A stretch of DNA of 64,000 bases from Erythrocercus mccallii (GCA_013397435.1 VZRG01000733.1:270996-334995), one strand, 5' to 3'; numbered from the stretch's first letter, positions 44,901-59,485 are shown. Translations and numbers: made by a program. The notes: a model not told the origin generated them from the letters alone.

Positions 44901-47900
44901 CTTGCAGCAAACACAAGCCAGACTTCTCCAGGAGGGAGAGAGGACACGTGGCACCAGCCAGAGCAGCCGGCACACTCTGGGCCTTGGGAGCAGCTATGTT
45001 TATGACTCGTTTCAGCTGTTGCTATTGGTAAGGGGTTTGTGAGGTCCCTGGTGAGTTTTAAACCGGCACTAAAGGAAGTGTGGGAAGATTGCTGCCTGCC
45101 TGGCTCACATCTCCCATGTTTGGAGCAGGTCTGGTTCAGGCTGCACCAATTAGTGTGCAAAAATATAATGCTGTTAACATCAATACAAATTACAGAGACT
45201 GCAAAGAAACAAACCCTTATACTGTAATATGTTTCTGGATAAAACAAAGGGAAATGCTTTCTTTTTATGGCTCTGTGACCCCCAAATCAGTTGAGCTGGT
45301 TACCTGTTCAGCAGTGAGTATGGTCAAGTAATAGTTTTACTGTCAACTTAAATGCACAGGCTTATTTAAGTTTTCAAGCTTAAATCTCTCTTAGTGGTCA
45401 CTGATTTGTATCAACTGGGAAAAGAAGAATCTGCTGTAGATTTTTCTCCTCCAAGAAGAGACTGCTCAGGATCTTCAACATGAGTTAAACTAGATCTATT
45501 GGGAAAAATAATTTTTAAAAAGTATTATAATCTGTTTCTAGCTCGTAAACGGGAACACATAGAGACCATGTGCTTATCAGCAGTTAATCTGTGGTCACAT
45601 TTCTGAAGTGTTCTGTCTATGCCCTGTATCCTCCCATGGCAAGACAATAATCACCTTGTAATCAGCCACAGTCCTTGATAAAGGTCTTTACTCAAGGCCA
45701 GTTCCTGGTGGTGAACTTTGCACTTCAGATTGTGACAAGTCTTCTGTAACAGCACAGTAAAGGCTGCAGAGCTGATTTGAGGTGCATCTACTGGAAATCT
45801 AGACATGAAGGCATCGAGGCAATTAAATCCTTCTGAGACTCCTATTTTGCCACTAATTTCAATTGAGAATTATGTTCCAAATTAGGAGCTGGGTATTCAA
45901 GTACATTGAGGTGCACTGTGCTCCTTAGGTCTTCATTTCAGTCCTTGAATTTTGTAAATGTTGGGTATTTATAGAAAGAATATTTGTAGCACTGATTTCC
46001 CACCACCAGTGCTGCAGGAGTTACTTTGCCACATATCTGACACTGCCTGGTGTTCAAGTCTCTAACAAGAACTACATAGCACTCCATAAGAAGCACTGTT
46101 TAGAAAGGGAGTTTCTCAATAATGTCTTCTGTTCCTGGAATTTTGTGCCCTGAAGTATGAGAGAAGTGATCTGTTGTAATTTTTAAGCTTGCTTTATCCA
46201 TGTGATGTAAGCGAACTATGACTGTTCTGAAAGACTAAAGCTTTTTTAGATTTCAAAGTATTTTGGTCTTTGGTATAAAATAGTGTAATTACTTTGTTAA
46301 ATACATGATGAATTACATATGAAAAATTTGTTTATTTGTTTTTTCCAAATCTGGAGATTCTGAGTTTCACTCCCTACTCCTAGTATTGAAAAAAGGGGTA
46401 GATGGCAGAGCCCAGTTTCCCTACTTTGCATCACCACAATTCTCTTATGACTATTCCTTACACTAACCTGTCTTGGGAAAAACATCAGCCCTGGTATTTG
46501 TCAGGCTCTGAGCAACATTCCTATCAAAATTTAAAAAAAAATTTCTGAGCTGACTAAAACTGTTCTTTAATACACAAGATGTTCAAATATTGAAGAAAGC
46601 AGGACTGGGGCAAAGCAATGCTGGAGTGACAGTGAGAGTGATACCCCCTGGGATCAAAGCGTGTATTGAAACAGATCCATGGGAACCAGCAGCTAAAATG
46701 ATGTATAGGTTGTCTTAAATGACATCAGGCTGGTACCCTATAGAGATGTTACAGAAACATCCATGAGTTGCCTTTGTCCTGTGGCAGTTGCAGTGGTGCC
46801 AGCTCTGTGGGACTGCTGTACTACATGAAGGGCTGGGTGGGACTGCAAACATCCCCCTGGTGGGAAGGTGACCTGAGCAGCAGTCCCCTGGCCAGACCAC
46901 CCTTCAGCCAAGTTTTCAACATTTGGAGCACTTACCTGGGCTTAGCCCCTGCCTGCAAACACTGGGCTACATGGCTGACTCTTGCCTCTCACACTGGGGT
47001 CAGAGCAAGCAGTGCATGGCAGGAGATGACTGAAAAGGTCATGAAACAAGCAGCTATCAACTGGTGACTTGTGCTGGGAGGCAGCAGGCAAGTAACCTTG
47101 CTCCATTTTATGGTAGTTCTTCACCTGCAAGTGCCCGCTGTGAGTGAAATTGCCTGGGCTGGTGCTGTCCTTTATCAATTTCACTCTCAGCAGGCTCCAC
47201 AGGTGAAGCATTTCATTGTGGGAGTTGGACTCTGCTTTCTCCTTGACAGCCTGAAATAGAAAGTGGGGAAAGGAAAGAAAGTAATAAGTGGAAAAAAGCA
47301 AAAGTAAGACAAAGAACCGCAGAAAGCAGGATGTGTGTTAAATGGTAATAGTAATACAATACAACTAGCCTTTAAATTGGGTACAATTTGACACTGGAAA
47401 GAGTTTTGCTTAGCTCTTATAAGCTGGGAACTGAGAAGTAAAAGAAGTGAAAGGACATTGCAATTAGAAGTGAAAAATTATCGTGACTAATAATATGTTT
47501 AAAATACCATGTAAGATGATGTGGGTAGAACTAAAAGAGAATTTTCTTGATCATCAGCCTAACAGAGAATTTTTGTGGGAGAATGTTTCTGGGAGAAATC
47601 CAGGCAATTTTTTTTCCCCCTTGTTTTTGTGAATTCTCAGATTTACAGATTTATATGCCTTGGGGTTTTTTGTGGGTTTTGCTGAGGTTTTTTGTTGCCC
47701 TTTCTTAAGACAATGTGTGTGACCTTCAGTGTTGCTGGTTTCCTGATGCCACTTTCCTTGGCTTCAGAGAGAAATTCAGCAGCCAAGACGAGAACTGCAA
47801 AATCAGTATCTGCATCTGAACATCTGGGGAAAGTTACTGGGGAAAGTGCACTGGTTCAGGGACAGGGATGCCAACACAACTTTGAAGTTCCCAGACTCAT

Positions 47901-50847
47901 CTCTTTCCAGCCAGTTACATCCTAGGGCTTACTGGGAGTGGGGGACAGCCCAGACCCAAAGAGTTGGAGCTGGTTCCTGGCTCCTAGTAGAATTACTTGC
48001 ATGGAGACGAGGAGTCTGATTGCAGAGCCACAAGCATCCTTCTTTAACTGCAGTGAGCTTATACCTTGAACCAGATCCCTGTGTGCAGCAGGAAACATGG
48101 CAAAGTGATGCCTGTAAGTCCTGTAGGATACACCCCACAGCACTGGAAACTGTCCTAGATACATGTTCAGGAGGCAATTACATGTGTAGCCCATCCCTGA
48201 AGTTTTGTGGATAAAAAGCAGCTTTTTGCTGCAGTGACATGAGGCGTGTGCAGCTGTATCTGGTGGCTTGTGGTTTGCTGCTGGTTAATGTGGGAAAACT
48301 GGATGAGAGGCTGCTGCTGGTGAGGAAGGTAATCTGAGTGGAAAAGATCACAAATCAGCAGAGCTCTTGAGTTTCAGGAGAGGAGCAAGGAGAAGCAGTG
48401 GACTAATGAACTTAAACCAGTAGACTTCAACACACTCAAAGAATTGGTGAATGCAGTCTTGTGGAAAGGAATTTTAATGGGAAAGGGAGCCCTGGAGAAC
48501 TCTCAGCTCCTAAAAGAGGCGCTGAAGACGGGATGAAAAACTGCTCTGATGCAGGAGGCTTCCAGCAGGAATGGGGAGAGGCCAGCGTGACCACCTAGGA
48601 AGATGACCTGACAGTCAAAAAGATGGTATAAAAGGTGGCTTGCAGGCAGGCAGTACAAGAAAGGCTTCTGATGCTGATGGGTAAACTAGGGGGATGTGGG
48701 CTTCATTAAACTACTGCAGAGTGGGGCAAAAGGGAGGCAAAGGATCAGCCAAGTATGTGGAAGACAGAAGAGGAAGAAAGGTGTGGAGAGAGAAGGTGGC
48801 ACAAAATGGAGTAACTTTGTTTCCTCTAAGAATAACAAAATAATGTCCAGACTAAAAACTTAGCACAGTATTACAAATCTAGTGTTGTAGTTTCATGCAA
48901 ATGCCTTTGCCTTCTTAGCAAGGTGTGTGACTGTAAACAGAACAGGATTTGCTGGATCAGTCAATACAAGCCTGCCCTAAGCAGACAAAAATATTAAGGT
49001 CCTGTGCATGATGCTTTTTGTTTTCCCAAGAGAGGGAGAAAACCAAGAAAACCTACTGCAACTCCTCCCATAATGAATTCCCCTTTATATTTTAGAGGGT
49101 GGGGTCTCTAAGCACCCAAATTTGAATGAAGTGCATTTTTCTACTGGGTAGACTGCAAGAGGTGGTTTTGCCAGCTCCCACACACAAACTGGTTTAATAA
49201 AGTTATGTGGCCTCATTTGCAAATAAACTTCTTCCTTAGGTGCCCTCATTACCCTTTGCAAAGTGATGTGTTAGGAGTGCTTAGGTATTTCAGGGGAAAG
49301 AGTACATCAGGAGAGGTAGGTCCTCCTATAGACTTGTATCAGCTCTCTGCTGAGATAATTTTTAAAGTATCACACACTTGAAAATTTTTTTGTAAATACG
49401 TCCCAGTCAATAACAGGAGAGAGGTTAGTGTAAAACTTAATTAAATTAGCAATCAGTGGTACTAGGATGTCAAAAATTAAGGTAAAACAACAGGTAGGGG
49501 AATTATTATCTCTGCTATTCTGTATTATGAATTCATTGTAAACCAGAGGAATGCTAGAAATTTTGAATTACATGCTGATTTATGTCTTCCATATCTCACA
49601 AAAAGATAATAAGATTGTGTAAAATACAGATAAATGCAAAACTGCCTCTTCAATTTATGATTGGTGGGAAGAATGTTGATCAGATTTTGAAAAAATCTAT
49701 GCATGTTATTTACATAGGAAAGAGACAGAGATGCTTGGGAAATTCTGGCAAAATGAAGATGGCTCTCTCAGTGACCTTTTCTCTCTGGAAGTTACAATAC
49801 ATACTCTGGGAGGTTTACTTAACATGGAATGTATGGATCACTGTGCAAATAGGCAGGAGCAGGAAATAGAGGCTGTAATGAAAAGAATAACACCTGACAG
49901 GTGAATTTAACGTTAACAGTTAACAACGCAAATCTCAGTATACCTGTAATGAAAATCATCTCTAAACACTCCCACATGGTGGGTAGGTCTGAAAAGATTA
50001 TGTGCACTGCTCAGAAAGAGGTGTTTGTTTGCTGTTCTTGGCTTTGGATGAGCAGGAATATAGCACAGTGCTGCAGAGAAAATTGAAAGTAACACAACCC
50101 AAAATCTGTCAACACCAAGAATTTTGCAAGTCAGCTTTCTTTCTCAGTTTCAATGGTCTCCTAAATAGCATGACTTTGCAACATGCAAAACAGTTATACT
50201 CCTAGATTAAAATAATGGAAAATTTAAGTGTGGAAAGGGTATTTACTATTGTGACATTATATGGTGCTGCAGCTGTGTTCACAGATACTGAAACTGGATT
50301 CACTGGCCAGTATGTTGTATGTTGGATGCTTGACAATGCTGTTTCAGCAAGGATTGACTTCTGTATTGTTCCTCCTTCATATAAATGAGGAAGTGCAGAA
50401 TGGTAGCCTGGCTGATAATGCATTTGACACAACAATCTATGGATTCATATGGATTGAAAGACCTCTTGGGAGTGTATTGATGTATGAAGCATGTTGAGTG
50501 CTTCAGAAGTTTTGCAAGCCAAGGAAAAAAAGAAAGCAATCTGTGCTGACTTGGCCTGCCAAAAATGGTGAATCTGGAAGCAATTACAGAAAATCAACAG
50601 CTGAGTCTGCTAGTGCCTCAGCACCTTGGGTGTGGTGGGAAAAGCTTCCTGAAGGACACAATTGTATTTGTGTGATCTGGCTGAATGGAAAGTACATGCA
50701 GCTGAATATGAATGCAGCATCACTGATTCAGGTTGGGTGACATGTTTGGATTGCAGCAAGTTGTCTACATAGTGTTTGCAACTTCTAAAATTCCACCCAT
50801 CCTAGTGGCATAGGCAGTACCTACACTGATAACTTTATGTTAAGAAA

Positions 50848-51755
50848 TGAGATTGTAGAAATGTTGGTTGGATGGCACCCTGAAGATCACCCCAGTTGAA
50901 ATAGGCACTGTTAGGCCAACTGTGCCTTTATCCAGCCAAGTTGTGAAAACTTGCCGGGAACTGCCATCACTTCCCTGGATCACTGAGTAAAGAAAGCTTT
51001 CCTAATAGCAAGTCTAGCCTCCCCACCTGCCATGTGTGCCCGTTGCCCCTTGCTACATTCTCGGAAACCACCAAGAATCTGAATCTGTCATCTTTGTACC
51101 TTCTTTTCAGGCAGACATAGGCTGCTGTTCCACTACCATTTGGGCTCCCTTTCACTGGGAAAAACAAGCCCAACTTCCTCCCCCTCACTCATGCTGCATC
51201 TGTACTCCAGACACTGGACCATAGTGGCACCCCTAGCTGGACCTTTCCAGTTTATTTCACATCCCCCTTGAGACAAGAGTCCCAAAACTGGATGTTATAC
51301 TCCACCTGCAGACTTACCAGTGCCGTGCAGATATCCACTTCAATCTGCTGGCCACCCTCCTCCCAGCACTCTGATCATGGAATCTGCAGTTTGTTATTTG
51401 CAATAAGATCACATTCTAGTCTCATACTCCTCTTGTAAACCACACCATAGCCCCCAGGTTCTTTACAGCAGAGTTGTTACTTCACAGCTTGAGGTTATTC
51501 TGTCCCACACAGAAAACTTTCTAATGTCTCCTTGTTGAACTTCATATGACTGCTGAGATTGCTGTTGTGGTAGCGGTATATAGTTCTTGCATTTGCTCTT
51601 CTAATTTTTCACATTTTTAGAGAATACTGTTGACACAGCAACATAGCTCCAGGCACTACCAACTCTTTCAGTTGCTCAGAGCCCTCAGAAGTTTCTTAGC
51701 TCCTATCAATGACATAACGTACCTCGATCTCACAGGGACATTAAAAATCTCTTCT
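50848..51755 (-). repeat. CR1 LINE 3' fragment (about 0.9 kb)
   Basis: Reverse orientation. The plus strand shows TTGGATGGCACCCTGAAGAT, GCCTTTATCCAGCCAAG, a segment reading GLFFPVKGS on the other strand, GACAAGAGTCCCAAAACTGG, and CTCCTTGTTGAACTTCATA. Outer boundaries are approximate. Confidence 0.85.
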
Positions 51756-54700
51756 CTTTACTTTCTTGATTTCCTACACTGACTTTTGTTTTTCTTAAGC
51801 CTCACAGATTCATCTTCGTTCATTTCTTTTTTATCCCGATGGTTTTTTTTCCTGAAAGGTGCCCACTCCTCTCTGTCACTAGCATGGACTATTAGTGCTG
51901 AAGGTCCCAGGCAAGAGCAACTCCTGTGGGTGGGGGAGTGCCATGGCCGTTGCCCACTGTCCTCTCTCCTGCTCTTTGCTCCCTCACTGAGCCAAATAAC
52001 AAAGCATTTGTTCCTGACAAGCAGATGGGGATGAATTGGCAAGGAGCCCGGATTCCTTATAACTTAATCTCTGTCTACTCAGCTGTAAGTAAAGAGAGTT
52101 TTGTCTCAAAAGAACATGATTTCTTTGGCTTTCCCACCAAATATTTGCTCACTGACATATTTTTATTCTCACACTGTTTTCCCGAGAGAAGAAATGGGTA
52201 GTTAGATATCCAGCTACTGTGAAAAATGATCTGTGGATAAGGGAGGATAGATGAGAGGTCATTCACTAAAAGGCAGGTTACTTCTGATGAGCATATTGTG
52301 CCAATTACAAAGTTTTTTCTCTATATAAAATCCTATCCTACCTCAAATACTGTAACAGAAGGAATTCAAGACATAGAGAAATGTGATCTTCCATTTACTC
52401 CAAGGAAATAATTTTGAGCTGGATGAGTTGAGGGATTCACATAGAATGATTATGAAGGAGCAGCATGGTAGGTTGCCCTAAGAAGTTTTGGAGTCTACCT
52501 AGATTATTTTACTGCATTGTAAAGCCCATTTTGTTAGGAATGGAAAACAAATTAAATTAACATTAAACTGTCAAGTGACATCATATTTCAATGTGCAAGA
52601 AGTCATGATCATATTCCTTTACCTAGAATATAGCAACAAACCTTTAAACATCCATAACCTCTTTTTTTGTCAGACAAAGTGCAAATGGTCATTTAGTTTT
52701 TCTCCCTTGATTATCTTTTTCAATTCTTGCAGAACTGGGAGAAGGAATGGACACATGTAACTCCTGCAGAAGCTACAGGTGGATGTAGCCCAACCCACAC
52801 AGGAATGAGATGTCTTCCCTCCTCCCAGCTTCCCAGTTTTTTGAAAAAATTGCTGAGTGAAGGGGTAAGCATTGGCTGGCAGTGAGTAATCGGCAGGTAC
52901 TGAGACTCTACTACCTGCCATCAAGCCAGGGCTGAAGTCAGGAACCTAATCATACAAGTATATCAGATATTCCCAATATGTCCTGAAAGTTACCCAGCAA
53001 AGGCAAGTTTCCATTTTACCTGCCTGATAAGATTCAATCCTCCCCTGCCAAGATCGGAGAGCTCCCAATAGACCCATCCTAGGTAATGAGTGAGAACAAC
53101 TGCTAAAGAGTCAGGCTTTGAGTTCATGGGTTTTACCCATGCTGGTTCCACCAGGAGGCTGGTTTCTCCCAGAGAGGAGTGATATATTTTGGTCAGGAGT
53201 TGATTCAGGAATGAAGGGGAGGACTGCAAAGGGCACTGAGGGCTGGCAGGAGCACAGGAGAAACTGGCTGCATTCCTGGGACTGCATGCTTTTCCTGTGT
53301 GTAGCAGGAAACCTTTGATGTAAATTATCTGTGTGTCCCACAGCTGAGAGCAGAGGGCACCTGACAAAGTGAAGATCAGGTGCTGGTGTTGCAGGTAGGC
53401 AGACAGCAAAGACCCAGCCACAGAGGGCACCCTCTGTCTCCTGCTACTGCTAGTCAGGGCTATATTTAGAAGCTTTGGTTAATGAGTAAAAGATATATGA
53501 GGAAATAGCTGCTACTTCTGTGCATAGTAATGGTGCTCGGTGGCACTCCCGAGGCCAAGAAGCCGCGCCTGAGGCTATAATGCTCACTCGGTGAGTGCGA
53601 GCTCGAGTGCTGTGCCATGGCTGTTCCCTGCTCCAGCACTGCTCTCCTCTACAGCCTCGGCAGCCCCAGCAGAAGGAGAAGGCTTCACCAGCCAGCGAGC
53701 CACCACGCTGATTTAACCTCGGCGGTCCCCGATCGGAGCGGAGCAGCCGTGCGTGTCCACCCCATGCTACCAAACAAAAGGCTGCCAACCCACTGCAGAC
53801 CCTGGGCTGGCCCCTGAAGTAGCTGCTGAATGCTCCCTCACTGCCAGTTGATAAGCTTTGGTGCTTTGCAATTCCCCTTTCCAATTACTGGCCCTGCTCC
53901 TGGCGCTGGCTGGTCCTGGTGTGTGCCAACAGCCAGGCAGCGACGCAGGGACTGCGGGACTTAGAGTGGAAAGAGATGGGAGAAAAGGTGAGCCAAAGCA
54001 GGGACACGCATCAGTCACTGGGAGGGCATCATCTCACAGCTGCCTTTTGCAGAAGCCCTTGGAGGCTCCACTGAGGATGGAGTCATCTGGATGAGCCACA
54101 CAGAAGCAGCCCTTGTAAGTGTGGGGACAGGGACTTCGTGAGTATCCAGGTTAAGGGATGTCGTGGCAAGTGGATGTTGAGGCCAGGTGACACACAAATA
54201 TCTTTCTGAAGTGGCTTGGGTATATATAATTGATCATTTTAGGGGCATGGAAACAGAGAGGGTGAGCCCTGCTACCCTTTATCTACATTGCCATATTGCT
54301 AAAAGAAGCTTGGGGGAATTGTCCATATAAATTTAAAGACCCAACAGTTAAATACCAACACTGCTATTCTAGGTATTGTGGGTTTGATGTTTTCCCTTAT
54401 CATAGGCACATTGTAATTTCTATAACACCCATTTAAAGTGACCTGAAGCTCCAGAACTGACCTTCTGTGACTCTGAGTCAACAAATAGTGATCCTGCAGT
54501 CATCAGCTATCTGCTGGCTCACCTTACAGAGGCACTGACATGAAGCAGTGTGCCCAGTGAGGATGTCTGGTGGAAATTCCAGCTAGCGTAAGACTGCAAC
54601 CCTCCTCTTATCTCCTCCTGAAGCAGGTAGAGCACTGCTCTGTGCCAGACATCCCTATGACATGTTTTGTACCTGAGACTGCTTTGCAAGTAGGACAAAT

Positions 54701-55914
54701 CATGGTGGAGCTTGTGCAGCCAGTCACTCACAAGGGATGGATGAGCAACCTGTGGAATGCAGGGCGCAAAAGTGGGGAGTTAGCATCTTCATTTCCCTAC
54801 TTCCTCAAATTCCCTTTTCCTGGGACCTGGGCTCCTTACCCAGGCTGGGACTGAGGTTTTATTGGTGTGAGATTGGAATCCAGCTCAGACTGCCACTGCA
54901 GGGACTGCTCTTCACAATTAGCTGAGAAGACGGGTCTCCAGAGGGACAAAGGGCTTCTCACCAGGAGAAAGAGCTCTCAAAGTGTCAGCCCTAAAGCAAA
55001 TCCTAAATTGAGAACAAAGAGACTGCTGATACTGCTGGATGGGTTACGATTTTTAATACTCTAAAGAGATACCTTACTGAAAAGATTTTTTTTATAAAAA
55101 AAATAAATAAAAACACAAGTGTGAGCAAATAATGAAGACCCAGTCTTGGCCTAGAAAGGAGGTGACATGCATGGCCCAGCAACTCTCCTAAAACCCCTGT
55201 GGCAAGCAATAATCTTGAAAAAGCCAGTGCAAGCTATGTTTCCATTTTATAAATTAAATGTGTTTAAAATTTATGAACTTGGGCTTCACGAATAACTACT
55301 TCATTAGACTTTAGGGGTGCATGTTTCCTTGGCTTTTTTCACGGTAAAGTAAAACACATTTCTAATAAACATGGAAAGATATTCCAAGCTAGAGTCACTA
55401 CTTTTATGTAAAGGACCCTCCAGACTCGTTTAAAAAGTTTACCACCTAAATAAAGCAAGCACATTGTAATTCTTCAACTCATAAAGTTGGTAATATACAC
55501 AGAATATTAGCGTACTCTTACATGTACACCACTTGGTATCAATGAATGACATACAGTAAGGGGTTTACTATGAGGAAATTAGCATATAAAACTGTGTTTT
55601 GATAAGTCTTAGACTGAAAGACGAACTTGAGGAACAAGAGGACGTAAGCTGGGCTCTGCTCTGATTTGCTGAGTAAGCATGGGAAGTTACATACAGATCC
55701 TGAGCCAAAGTTGTAGCTGTAACCAAAATCACTCTGTTTCTCCTAGTTTATATCAACTGTTTAGTCTCCTTTGACAGTCAGTGGTGGAAATAGGGATGGA
55801 GGTAGTGTGGTGCGCATCAGCCCACAACACGAGGCTGTGGCTCAAACATCAGGCACCATGCGCTTCCCTTTCCCAGCACTGGTGCATCCACAGCTGGAGT
55901 TTTGGGATTTCTGC
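51756..55914. other. intergenic DNA, no recognised element
   Basis: Moderate GC content near 53.5-54.1 kb, with several overlapping frames of up to 146 codons, but without conserved protein motifs or a convincing exon structure. Confidence 0.5.
55085..55117 (+). repeat. T/A-rich run
   Basis: A run of eight T then TATAAAAAAAATAAATAAA. Low-complexity sequence, possibly a small hairpin. Confidence 0.6.
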
Positions 55915-56345
55915 CTCAAGGGGAATGTGAAAAAACTGGAAAGATTCAGCTAAGGGCTGCCACCATGGTCCAGCGTCTGGAGTGCAGATGCAGCGAGAGA
56001 GAAGTGGAAGGAGCTGGGCTTGTTTTTCCCAGTGAAGGGAAACCCAAAGCAGGTCTGCTTGAAGAGCAGGTACAAAAAGGACAAATCCAAAGCCTTCTTG
56101 GTCATGTCAGGAGACTTAACAAGGGACAACAGGCACACATGGCAGATAGAGATGTTTGGCTTAGCCTTTTCCATCAGATGCTCCAGAGAGGTGGTGGTGG
56201 CTCCTTGCTTGGAGGCTTTTTATGAGTTGGCTAGATAAGGCTAATTTAATGGTATGGTGATTGTGGTAATCCTGTTCTCACAGAAGATTAGACTAGGTGA
56301 GCTCCAGCAGTCTCATGCAACCAGCATTTCTGTGATTCTGCGGTT
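55915..56345 (+). repeat. CR1 LINE 3' fragment
   Basis: Shares with the copy at 50.85-51.76 kb the chance translation FFPVKG...RYKKDKSKAFLVMS, so the two are related CR1 3' regions in opposite orientation. It ends AGACTAGGTGAGCTCCAGCA, then GCATTTCTGTGATTCTG. Confidence 0.85.
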
Positions 56346-57734
56346 CTTTTTCCCAGAGCAGCAGAGAAACATGTCCCAAACTAGCCTAGCACTTAAAAGT
56401 GTGCATTAGTCTATGCTGGGATTCAGAACCAGAATTGCAAACAAACCTGTCAGCCTTAGCTAGCCAGTGTCTTAAAGTCATTGATATCTGACTTCCACGT
56501 GGTTGTGCCTTGCAGTAGTCACAGCTCAATGTACTTGTGCATGTCAAAGTAGCACACTGGCAGAATCTTGGGTCTTCAAAACTCATCTTTCAGCTAAAAG
56601 TCACTATATTTTCAAGTCCAGTGATGAAAAATCCCTCATTGATTTTTACTCTGCTTCAGCAGACACTTTGGCCTTAATGTGAAGTCTTGTACGTGTAATT
56701 TGCATTCAGTTCTTCTCCTGCATTGGAATTAGTCAAATGAGAATCAAGAGGCTTAGCTATCTCTAGTTAAAACTCTCCTTTTCAGAAACCCTTTCCTGGC
56801 TGTCCTTAGGAAAGTGTCCCCAGCCCTTCCATGGTCTCAAAGTTGACACAGCCAGTTCTCTTCCTACCTCACAGCTTCTTTCCTTTTAGGCTACAGGGGT
56901 GCTGAAAATAACACTGGAAATTTCCCTTCACAGTTCCTTGCATGACAGCAGGCAACAGAAACCACCCAAAAGAGCACCTTTTCCTGAGCTAACTCTCATA
57001 CGTTTGCAAGAAGGGTGGAGTTGCTGAGCAAACAGACCTGTTCCCTCTCTGATTACTTTGATACTAAGACCATATGGGTCTCCGAGCTGGTACCCACTCC
57101 CTGGAGCTTTTGTTTATGGATTGCATGTTCCTTTGGGGAAAAAAAAACCCAAAACTAAACCCCAATGATTTTACTAAGTAAAACAAGCAGGTACAGTAGT
57201 GCTGCATATGGTGCTAGTAAAATTGTAATAGTGAAAGTTGGCAAGAGTCAAGCAGCCTTTGTATTAATTCTCTGGAGCTTCAAGCAGAGCCTAATGTAAT
57301 TACTTGCTTTACTTTGTAGCATTTTAAGAGAGAAGTGTGTGTTTTAAAAAGTTATATTTCCAAATAAAGTGGTCAGGTCTGGAGAAGACAAAGTGCCTGA
57401 TTCTGGTCCCTCTGAATTCAATAGCAAAACTCCCATTGACTTAGAGCAGGATTATGTCCCAAATCTAAGAAATAACAGCAAACAGACCTGTGCACTTTTT
57501 AAATTCACTGTCCAGGCTACCAGTTTGTAACTTTTCCCTATTTTTTATCAACTTAAGTTCCAGAAAGTTTATCTGTCCTCAGCTCCAGTGTCTGAATATT
57601 ATAGTTGATTTTTTTTTCACATTAACACAGCTACTTTGCAGACATCTCAGTCTAAGTGAGTGAGTCCAGAGATCCTGAATCTCACCTACACAAACACAAT
57701 GATTTCATTAAGAAACAATTGTGTTATGCTTTTC
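56346..57734. other. intergenic DNA between two CR1 copies
   Basis: No coding exon, RNA gene or repeat family recognised. Confidence 0.5.
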
Positions 57735-58075
57735 ATGGAATAACAGAATATCCTGAGTTGGACAGGACCCATAAAGATCATAGAGGCCAACTCCTGACCC
57801 TGCACAGGACAACCCCAAGAATCACACCAGGTGTATGAGAGCATTGTCCAAATGCTCCTTGGATTCTGTCAGGCTGGTGCTGTGACCTCTTCCCTAGAGA
57901 GCCCATTCTGGTGTTCAACCACTCTCTGGGTGAAAAATCTTGCTAAAATCCAACCTAAACCTGCCCTGACACAGCTTCACTCCATTCCCTTGAGTTCTGT
58001 TGCTGGTCATCAGTGGGAAGAGATCAATGCCTGCCCCTCTGCTTCCCCTTGTGAAGAAGTTGTAGACCACAAAAA
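57735..58075 (-). repeat. CR1 LINE 3' fragment
   Basis: The plus strand begins CATGGAATAACAGAATATCC and TGAGTTGGACAGGACCCATA, the reverse complement of a CR1 terminus. It continues through CCAACTCCTGACCCTGCACA and CACTCTCTGGGTGAAAAATC to AAGAAGTTGTAGACCAC. Confidence 0.88.
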
Positions 58076-59074
58076 TGTCAATTATTTCAAAATTCCCCAA
58101 TTTGTCAAAATGCCAAAAATTTATTCTAGGTAGACTCAAAAGCCCTAAACATTGAAGTAATTGACATTGCTCCAAGAAGAATGTGTTTGAGTGATTGCTG
58201 GGAGGGGCTTTTGATTTTTTCTGACTGTTTATTTTTGTGATCGATTGAGGCATTAACTAGGATTAACTTTCTTGTTGACAGCAAGCCCGTGATCTTTAGA
58301 ACCTGCCTCTAATTAATTGAATTCTGTCAATCTACGTTGTTTTCAAACTCTCATCAAAAGTTAGTCAAGGCTGGAATAGGTCTTACCAGCAGCCTAACTC
58401 AAGCTGCAATTGATAATATTAGTAAAGACTGACCATTTGATCACCAAATTAGAAAATAACATGGATCTATTGCTTTTATTTCTTGGGTTTGGTATGTAAA
58501 TATAAAGACAACATTGGTGGGAACCATTTTTAACTTGGATGTCCAAAATCATCTTACCATACATTTTTTTAACTAGTTTGTCATTTAAAACTTTTTCCAC
58601 AGTACCCGTTTTCTAGGTACACATATGTCTTCCTGATTTTCACTTAATGCCTGAATAACAAGGCTGAAATGCACCAAGATCCTTGCTCTGCCTATATGTT
58701 GGCTTAAGAATTAGTCCCCAGATCCCCCTCTATAATAAATGGTACATGAAAGAGCCTTCCATGGCCATCTGGTGCCAAACAGAGGCTTCTAACAGCTTCA
58801 GTTCACCTTCTCCTATGGTTCCTATGAGAAATAGATTTTCCAGCACCTTGGCTTGCCCTGCATTTTCTATTCAAGTGTTTATGGTCTCTAATCAGCACCT
58901 AACTTGCCTGTACTGGAGTTTATCCCATAGCTACAGTGGGGTTTTCCTTAGGGCTTCTTCTGGCCTGCTTTCAATCTCTGGGGTCACATGCTTCCAGAGC
59001 AAGATGGAAAGCACATTTTATTAAAGGGACAAAGCCCCCAGTAAAGCTGTGCTGGCTTTTGGTAATTTCAGTCC
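58076..59074. other. intergenic DNA between a CR1 copy and the inverted repeat
   Basis: Nothing recognised apart from chance frames. Confidence 0.5.
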
Positions 59075-59477
59075 AGCGCACCACAAGGTTTATTATCTGA
59101 AATGAACAGGGCTAATGCCTTTATTAATATTCAGCTCTTTATTGTAGTGATCGGCTGGGCACAGAAGCTTCCACAGGGTTTTTGCCACCCAGAGTAGCCA
59201 GCAGACTTGACAACGCAATCCCTGTCAATCCCAGCAAGGCCGGCTCCCTGGGCCTGCCCAAAGGCTGCTCAGCAGCTTGCCTTCCCCCCCTACCCCATCT
59301 CTGCAGAGCCCCCCATAGGTTATGGTGAGTTTCTAAAATCAGGTCCAGGGCCAGGGGTCCTTCTACTCCTTCCTCGGCCATGGCTTTGTCTGGTTTTCTT
59401 CTGCTGTGCTTAGTTCTCTGGTTTTGGGGGTATTTTCTTGTTTAAAATCTTCTCCCAGGTGCCTTTGGGCCGGTCTT

Positions 59478-59485
59478 ATTTGCAT
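59478..59485 (+). promoter_or_regulatory. POU octamer ATTTGCAT in left arm
   Basis: Exact octamer in TCTTATTTGCATAGG. Its mirror copy is in the right arm at 60549-60556, in a context conserved on both sides. Binding is inferred from motif only. Confidence 0.4.

Larger units (their letters stand above)
41095..50847. other. intergenic DNA upstream of TM9SF2, proximal part
   Basis: No supported gene. It holds the short tandem repeat at 41.23 kb, the CAGG/CAGA microsatellite at 41.90 kb and some short dispersed repeats near 41.3-41.8 kb. The remainder is unique-looking sequence with no recognised family. Confidence 0.6.

Noticed and set aside
50967..51188. Apparent small protein (GLFFPVKGS...) and its homologue at 56020-56238
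   Set aside because: The similarity comes from two CR1 3' regions. It reflects repeat homology, not a conserved gene.
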